DNA from: an uncultured Coxiella sp.
GTDB taxonomy: Bacteria > Pseudomonadota > Gammaproteobacteria > Comchoanobacterales > Comchoanobacteraceae
Assembly (NCBI GenBank): GCA_902538855.1
Contig: CACBGS010000001.1
Span: forward strand, 50,001 to 97,369
Reading direction: 5' to 3'
Length of the DNA: 47,369 nt
Part shown: positions 42,323 to 47,369 of the stretch, piece after piece
How the letters are laid out: the number at the start of each line of letters is the position of its first letter
How positions within the stretch are numbered: position 1 is the stretch's first letter
Notes under the pieces: model-generated
What the model was told of the DNA's origin: nothing
Databases searched by the model: none
The model's input: only the letters and a program-made list of their open reading frames with translations
Program-made: the position numbers and the translations under genes

Positions 42323-42962
42323 TTTTATATTATTGTCGTTGTTGTTGGCAGGCGTAAGTCGCGCTGACATCACTGATATTCTTGATAATGAAATTCCGCA
42401 ACAAAAAATGGTTATGGGTAAAGCAGGGCTTGGTGATGTGGCTCCTGAACCTGCGCCAGTAAAAAAACAAAGTAATGTTGTGCCAGAGGTTCAGCCTGCA
42501 AAACAAGGGGATAAGTTGGTTGCACGTTTGTCTTTTCCAGCATCTTTAGTATTCGATTGGTCAGCAAAAGTGCTGAGAGATACACTTTCTTACAGTGGTC
42601 GTCATGTTGTGCGGGAGCAGAGTATGGTTGCTGGATATTATTCAGCCTCAGCGTGGCCTATTATGCACAAAGCATTGTTTACTGATGCTGATTCGCCACT
42701 TGCAGAAGTGCTTAATCAGCATGTTGATAGTCATGCAGTATTGCTTGATATGCCAGTATTATTGCATACTGAGCAATGGCAAGATCTTACTGTGTGGGTT
42801 ATTAGAGTGCCGGTGATGTTGGCAGTGTATACAAAGCAGCCTAAGAAAATGATTTTTGATGCATTGCTTGCCGTTAGTGTTGACGGTGGTACTCTAGAAC
42901 AGCCTAGATTTGTGGTGCAAAAAGCTTTGTTGCAAAAAAAGGATAAGGCTCGGGAACAATAA
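42300..42962 (+). CDS. IcmL/DotI-like periplasmic protein
   Basis: The product has 220 residues. MFLRLSANFILLSLLLAGVSRA is a cleavable signal peptide. After a Pro-rich linker, residues 75-215 resemble the periplasmic domain of IcmL/DotI of the Dot/Icm (type IVB) secretion system: FDWSAKVLRDTLSYS, a Y...AWPIMHKALF segment, MPVLLHTEQW, VIRVPVMLAVYTKQPKK, and LEQPRFVVQKALL, which corresponds to the closing G-I-x-I-x-Q region. Classical DotI has an N-terminal membrane anchor rather than a signal peptide, so this is more likely a family paralogue. The start overlaps the end of zipA by 23 bases and the stop is 3 nt before ligA, so it sits in an unbroken operon. Confidence 0.55.
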   Translation: MFLRLSANFILLSLLLAGVSRADITDILDNEIPQQKMVMGKAGLGDVAPEPAPVKKQSNVVPEVQPAKQGDKLVARLSFPASLVFDWSAKVLRDTLSYSGRHVVREQSMVAGYYSASAWPIMHKALFTDADSPLAEVLNQHVDSHAVLLDMPVLLHTEQWQDLTVWVIRVPVMLAVYTKQPKKMIFDALLAVSVDGGTLEQPRFVVQKALLQKKDKAREQ

Positions 42963-42965
42963 ATT

Positions 42966-44978
42966 ATGAGTGATACAGTAGCAGATAGAATATATCGCTT
43001 GGTAGCAGATATTCGTCGTTATGATTATGCTTATCATGTGTTGGATGAGCCTATAATAGCTGATGAGGAATACGATGATTTATTGGAGAGTTTACAAAAG
43101 CTTGAAGCGGAGTATCCTCAGTATAGGTTGGCATATTCTCCAACTTGGCGTTGTGCTGGAGGTGTTGCTTCAGGTTTTAACACCGTTACGCACCATAAAG
43201 CTATGCTGTCTTTAGATAAGGTTTTTAATGCGGTAGAATTAGGTCAGTTTATGCAACGCTGTGACCAGCTATTGGTTAATGATTATGCTTTGGTATGTGA
43301 GCCTAAACTTGATGGTCTAGCCATACAGATACATTATAAAAATGGTGTTTTTCATCAAGCACTAACTCGTGGTGATGGGCAGCAGGGTGAGGATATCACT
43401 GAGAATGTTAGAACAATTGCATCTGTGCCATTACAACTATATGGTGATGATTATCCAGCTTCTTTGTATGTTCGTGGTGAGATTTTTATGCGTCATAAGG
43501 CTTTTGAGGCACTGAATATAGCAATGCAGCAGGCAGGGAAGAAGAGCTTTGCTAATCCAAGAAATGCTGCTGCTGGTAGCGTTAGGCAGCATGATAGTAA
43601 GATTACAAGTACACGGCCTTTGAGCTTTTATAGCTATTGGTTAGATGCTGAAGATGGCTTGGCAGCTGAGCATTATCAAAGGTTGCAGCAAGGCTTACGC
43701 TGGGGCTTGCCAACTAATAGCCTTGTTAAGCTGTTATCGACACCTGAGCAAATCCAGGCTTATATAGAGGATATCTTATCACAACGTATGCTATTAGATT
43801 ATAGTATTGATGGTGTAGTAATTAAAGTGAATGCTATTGCGCAGCAGGAACAAATGGGAATGACTGCAAAAGCACCACGTTGGGCTTGTGCGTATAAATT
43901 ACCCGCTGAGTTGGCTAGTACCACTGTGCTTGCAATTACCAATCAAGTTGGTAGAACTGGTGTTATTACACCTGTTTGTGAGGTTAAGCCAGTACAGGTT
44001 GCTGGTGTGGTAGTGCAAAATATTAGTCTCCATAATTTTCAGGAATTACAGCGTAAGGATGTGCGGGTTGGTGATACTGTGTTAATACGTCGTGCAGGAG
44101 ATGTTATTCCTGAATTAGTATCGGTGCAGATGAATAAGCGTGTTGCTAGTTCCAAGGTGTATGTCCCGCCTAAATTATGTCCATGTTGTGCAACTGTGCT
44201 GGTGCAAGTTGAGGATCAAGTTGCTTGGCGTTGTCCTAATGTAGATGGATGTGCTGATCAGATTATTTATCGCATAGTGCATTTTGTCAGTCGACAAGCT
44301 TTTGCTATGGATGGGATAGGGGAGCGTTGGATTGCTATTTTGGTCAAACAGCATTATATAAAAGATGCTGCCGATTTATTTGCATTAACGCAAGAGCAAT
44401 TATTACAGTTACCTAGAATGGGCAGTAAGTCAGCAGATAATATGATAACAAGTATTGCTAATGCTAGGGTTATTCGTCTTGATAGGTTTTTATATGCCTT
44501 GGGTATTCAAGAAGTTGGCTTGCAAACAGCAAGGTCACTTGCTGCTTATTTTTCTGATCTAGATACGCTGATGCATGCTAGTATGGATGATTTAGAGCAG
44601 GTAGATGATGTAGGGCCAATTGTTGCTAAGGCGGTGTATACTTATTTTCATAATCCTAAGCAGCAGGCTTTTATAGCTAGGCTTAAGCAAGCTGGTGTTG
44701 ATATTCAGCTTATAGAGCAAGCTTCAGTGCCGCAAGATCTTAAGGGTATGGTTTTTGTTATCACTGGTAGCTTTAATGTGCCAAGAGAGCAGATACAGCA
44801 GCAGTTGATGCAAAGAGGTGCTGTGTTTACTGCCTCGGTGAGTAAAAAAGTACGAGCAGTTATTGTGGGTGATAAACCTGGCAGCAAGCATGCTAAGGCA
44901 CAGGCGCTAGGACTTGAAATATGGGGCGAGCAAGAACTTGCTAGCTTGCTTGCAGATGATAATGTCTCTGATACTTAG
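42966..44978 (+). CDS. ligA: NAD-dependent DNA ligase
   Basis: The product (670 residues, full length) seals nicks in DNA during replication and repair, using NAD+. Domains in order: Ia (YDYAYHVLDEPIIADEEYDDL), adenylation domain with K114 in CEPKLDGLAIQ, OB fold (NQVGRTGVITPVCEVKPV), four-Cys zinc finger (CPCC...CPNVDGC), helix-hairpin-helix repeats (LPRMGSKSADNMI, VDDVGPIVAKAV) and a C-terminal BRCT domain (GMVFVITGSFNVPREQIQQQ). It belongs to the zipA operon. It converges on the epimerase gene with 10 nt between stops. Confidence 0.98.
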   Translation: MSDTVADRIYRLVADIRRYDYAYHVLDEPIIADEEYDDLLESLQKLEAEYPQYRLAYSPTWRCAGGVASGFNTVTHHKAMLSLDKVFNAVELGQFMQRCDQLLVNDYALVCEPKLDGLAIQIHYKNGVFHQALTRGDGQQGEDITENVRTIASVPLQLYGDDYPASLYVRGEIFMRHKAFEALNIAMQQAGKKSFANPRNAAAGSVRQHDSKITSTRPLSFYSYWLDAEDGLAAEHYQRLQQGLRWGLPTNSLVKLLSTPEQIQAYIEDILSQRMLLDYSIDGVVIKVNAIAQQEQMGMTAKAPRWACAYKLPAELASTTVLAITNQVGRTGVITPVCEVKPVQVAGVVVQNISLHNFQELQRKDVRVGDTVLIRRAGDVIPELVSVQMNKRVASSKVYVPPKLCPCCATVLVQVEDQVAWRCPNVDGCADQIIYRIVHFVSRQAFAMDGIGERWIAILVKQHYIKDAADLFALTQEQLLQLPRMGSKSADNMITSIANARVIRLDRFLYALGIQEVGLQTARSLAAYFSDLDTLMHASMDDLEQVDDVGPIVAKAVYTYFHNPKQQAFIARLKQAGVDIQLIEQASVPQDLKGMVFVITGSFNVPREQIQQQLMQRGAVFTASVSKKVRAVIVGDKPGSKHAKAQALGLEIWGEQELASLLADDNVSDT

Positions 44979-44988
44979 TGGCTTATAA

Positions 44989-45849
44989 TTATTTTTTTGG
45001 ATGTTCTTGGTCAAAGAGTATATGTTGGAAGCCTTGGTGGAAGTTGTTGAACTCAAAACGAAAGCCGCTATGTAATATACGTGCGTTACTTAGTCTTTTA
45101 TTGCTACTATGAGTAATATCTTCAGGACTGTTTTTATGTCTGGCCTCAGGTAATTTAATGCCCATATGTGTGCTCAGCCAGGACACAATGGTATTAATTG
45201 CTGTAGGTTCACTGTCGCTGCCTATATATAGTCCTTGATGTTCTTGTAAGTGCATAATGTGGTATATCATGCGAGCACAGTCAATTACATGAATGCGATT
45301 GGAATAGCGGGTATCATAACATATATGTGCTTTTTTCTGGCGGACAGCATCTACTAGTGGCATGCGATGGGGTCCATAAATACCGCTGAATCTTATGATG
45401 ACAGTATCTAAAGTACTTTGTTTAACCCTTTGTTCTGCAGCAAGTAGGATTTCTGCATTTTTGCTTTTAGGTTTGACTGGGCTGTCTTCGTCGACCCAGC
45501 GACCATCGGTATAACCGTATACTGATGTTGATGAGACGTAGATAAATCGCGATGGTGGTGTCTCTTTTTTTTCTAGATGATTTAGGATATGGTTGACGCC
45601 ATCGTGGTAGATGTGTTGATAATCTATGCTGTTATGGCTGGTTGGGGCTGCGCAGTATACTACGTAGTTGGCATCGGTAAGATCATCAATTGTGGTGGCA
45701 AGTATATCTTTAAAGGTAAAATTAATATTGTTCTGATCGCTTAAAGGACTTCTTTTTATTGCACTAACCATATGTTCATGTTTGAGTAGTAGTTTAGCTA
45801 GGATATTACCAAGGTAGCCGAAGCCAATAATTAGCACATGTGTCGTCAT
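44989..45849 (-). CDS. NAD(P)-dependent epimerase/dehydratase (YeeZ-like, extended SDR)
   Basis: The product has 286 residues. HVLIIGFGYLGNILAKLLL is a Rossmann nucleotide-binding start. YVSSTSVYGYTDGRWVDED carries the YeeZ-type VYG segment in place of a full YxxxK, and IIRFSGIYGPHRMPL follows. The substrate is unknown; E. coli YeeZ is also uncharacterised. It is monocistronic or follows the Smr gene, 75 nt downstream of it on the same strand. Confidence 0.88.
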   Translation of the reverse strand: MTTHVLIIGFGYLGNILAKLLLKHEHMVSAIKRSPLSDQNNINFTFKDILATTIDDLTDANYVVYCAAPTSHNSIDYQHIYHDGVNHILNHLEKKETPPSRFIYVSSTSVYGYTDGRWVDEDSPVKPKSKNAEILLAAEQRVKQSTLDTVIIRFSGIYGPHRMPLVDAVRQKKAHICYDTRYSNRIHVIDCARMIYHIMHLQEHQGLYIGSDSEPTAINTIVSWLSTHMGIKLPEARHKNSPEDITHSSNKRLSNARILHSGFRFEFNNFHQGFQHILFDQEHPKK

Positions 45850-45924
45850 AATTTATATTTGCCATTGAGGTTAGTATAGTGTAACCAATGTCTTAGGGTG
45901 CTGCAAGTATCTTGGCTCTTGCTG

Positions 45925-46413
45925 TTAAATAAGTACGTAGATACTACCGGTGCCACCATGTTTAGGTTGCGCAGAGTGGTAGGCGCGGCATTTTGGATGT
46001 AAGCGTAAAAATCTATATAAATAGCCTTTTAAAATGGATTTTTGCTCTAGATGGCCTTTCCCATGCACCATGAGTAGACATCTATGGTTATTGGTGTCGC
46101 TATATTGCAGAATATCAGATAGTTTCTCATGCGCTGAAGCTGTGGTGTAACCATGGAAGTCGTAGGCTTTGATAATGGCTAGTTTTCCGCTGGCTAATTG
46201 TTGATAGATTTTGGGGCATGTGTTCTCTTGCTGGTAGTGGATAATTTCATCCCCTGGGATAACTGGTGCATCGTAGCAATAATCGATAATGGTATAGTCT
46301 GATACTTTGGTTTTTGTTTTTTTTGTATAAGCAGCTTTGTTGGCTTGTTCTAAGGGAATGGTGTCGCTTATTTCTGCTTCCCAAAGCTTGCGTATTGTAT
46401 GTTCGTCTTCCAT
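45925..46413 (-). CDS. Smr-domain protein
   Basis: The product has 162 residues. A charged N-terminal region is followed by a C-terminal Smr domain: AYDFHGYTTASAHEKLSDIL with the D-x-H-G motif, CLLMVHGKGHLEQKSILKGY with the HGKG motif, and PKHGGTGSIYVLI. Smr domains related to MutS2 have nicking or RNA-cleaving activity. Stand-alone members of this length are common in Gammaproteobacteria (SmrA/SmrB-like). The start is the ATG at 46413. Confidence 0.9.
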   Translation of the reverse strand: MEDEHTIRKLWEAEISDTIPLEQANKAAYTKKTKTKVSDYTIIDYCYDAPVIPGDEIIHYQQENTCPKIYQQLASGKLAIIKAYDFHGYTTASAHEKLSDILQYSDTNNHRCLLMVHGKGHLEQKSILKGYLYRFLRLHPKCRAYHSAQPKHGGTGSIYVLI

Positions 46414-46464
46414 TTTTGCTACTAATAAACAATGGTTTATTATAACATATCTTGCATCTTTATA

Positions 46465-47369
46465 CTAGATTGTATTCTTTGTGTAGTGGGGTTGGATGTT
46501 GCCTGGATAAAGTATGAATGCTGCCTTATTGTGTATATGGTTCTTGTAGGCTTGTACATTTTTTATCTGACAGCCTTGCTGGGCTAATTGTTCTTTTGTG
46601 CCCCACCATAACCATTGCTCAGGCTCTGAGGCGGTGAAAAATATATGTTTTGGTTGCCATGGTGAGTTTATATTATGCCATATGATAAAGTCTTTGTTTA
46701 TAGAAAGGCCTGATTTTAGATGGAGTAGATAGGTAGTTTTATGTGGCGTTGTTAAGGTGTTAGCTAATTTAGCATTATAATAACCTATAGGCAGTTGTTG
46801 TTGTAGTTGTATATTTAGCCAATCTTGCTTTTTAGCTTGACGTTTATAGCTGGTTTTCAAGTAGCTGTTGTCTGATAGTGTCCACTTTAAGCCAGCGCTT
46901 TGATTGCGATTAGAGGCTACTATATTTAATGTTGCTATGGGCTGTGTTTGTTTAGGTTGTACTATGAGTTTGAGCATGGTTTGTGTAGGGCGGTTAGCTT
47001 GTTTGCTTACCGCGAAGCTTGGAGTGATTTGTATATTTGCAAATGCTATAGGTTTGCTATTTTTGATTAGAAGTTGTATGTAGCGTTTGTTTTTATCATT
47101 GTGTAAATGCCAGGTTGTATTAATACTGAGGTCTTTGTTTTTGTATTGTAGTTGCTGATGTAGTATTTCAGGTTGGTATTGTTCTTGAAAATAGCTGTGT
47201 AATTGATAGGCAAGTTGTGCAGATACTTGCCAGTATAATTGTGTTCCCAGGCTAAATAGTTGATTGCTAACACTGCGATTCTCTGTCCATGCAATAGTGG
47301 GTTGTATTGCAAGATTGGGTAAATAGAAGCTATGGCCTAGGCTTAAGTAGGCTTGTTTTTGGATATAGC
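46465..47369 (-). CDS. Partial gene, C-terminal about 300 residues of a beta-rich protein (possibly outer membrane)
   Basis: The frame is open from the right edge of the window to the stop at 46465, so the true start lies outside; the ATG at 46977 is internal. Residues alternate between polar and hydrophobic in short strands (LGHSFYLPNLAIQPTIAW, SLGTQLYWQVSAQLAYQL, LKWTLSDNSYLKTSYKRQ), with many Asn, Gln, Thr and Tyr. This pattern is typical of beta-barrel or beta-sandwich surface proteins. The usher-like look of AGLKWTLSDNSYLKTSY is suggestive only. No family is claimed. The Smr gene follows 51 nt downstream on the same strand. Confidence 0.6.
   Translation of the reverse strand, partial: YIQKQAYLSLGHSFYLPNLAIQPTIAWTENRSVSNQLFSLGTQLYWQVSAQLAYQLHSYFQEQYQPEILHQQLQYKNKDLSINTTWHLHNDKNKRYIQLLIKNSKPIAFANIQITPSFAVSKQANRPTQTMLKLIVQPKQTQPIATLNIVASNRNQSAGLKWTLSDNSYLKTSYKRQAKKQDWLNIQLQQQLPIGYYNAKLANTLTTPHKTTYLLHLKSGLSINKDFIIWHNINSPWQPKHIFFTASEPEQWLWWGTKEQLAQQGCQIKNVQAYKNHIHNKAAFILYPGNIQPHYTKNTI

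Noticed and set aside
47067-47312. 81-codon minus-strand frame
   Set aside because: It is in a different frame from the long open frame that continues from 46977 to the window edge.

Overview
The window suggests a host-associated, AT-rich gammaproteobacterium with an intracellular lifestyle. The gammaproteobacterial signs are zipA next to ligA, a divergent lpoA/rsmI pair followed by a type A RNase P RNA gene, a single-chain aceE with a single-lipoyl aceF, and mpl. A probable IcmL/DotI-like protein and many effector-like proteins point towards the Legionella/Coxiella side of the class. The sequence does not fix the genus.

Layout. 1-1187: 3' part of a 23S rRNA gene, then 5S rRNA and a strong terminator. 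1394-15053: a run of eight unrecognised or effector-like genes: two ankyrin-type proteins, a protein with a C-terminal U-box-like domain, two unknown minus-strand proteins, and three tandem paralogues with a divergent protein-kinase-like core. 15106-20096: sodB, lpoA, rsmI, rnpB and a CPA2-type antiporter. 20077-21360: a glycosyltransferase-like effector candidate. 21596-28244: pyruvate dehydrogenase genes aceE, aceF and lpd, interrupted by a minus-strand pair (SCP2-like protein and an exported PLOD/procollagen-type glycosyltransferase). 28338-30779: a large protein carrying the residue pattern of the oedema factor/CyaA/ExoY nucleotidyl cyclase toxins. 30776-35219: a small membrane protein, an alpha/beta hydrolase, a phosphopantetheinyl transferase, mpl, a surface-antigen lipoprotein and a class II aldolase/adducin-like protein. 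35313-41485: a second effector-like run, including tRNA-Arg(CCT), two genes with calmodulin-type IQ motifs, and coiled-coil proteins. 41600-47369: zipA, an IcmL-like gene, ligA, a YeeZ-type epimerase, an Smr protein and a partial unknown gene running off the right edge.

The most striking result is that the effector-like genes, scattered over about 37 kb on both strands, share a promoter element. It is TGTRCTATAA (R = A or G), usually 36-44 nt before the start codon, and in four cases TGCAAA lies about 22 nt upstream of the TATA. I could not see this element ahead of the housekeeping genes. It also helps to choose the starts of two genes. Together the products suggest a co-regulated set acting on host signalling: cyclic nucleotides, calmodulin, ubiquitin and phosphorylation. 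Delivery by a Dot/Icm-type secretion system is inferred, not shown. No insertion sequences, prophage or CRISPR arrays were seen, and no gap between genes exceeds about 300 bases.
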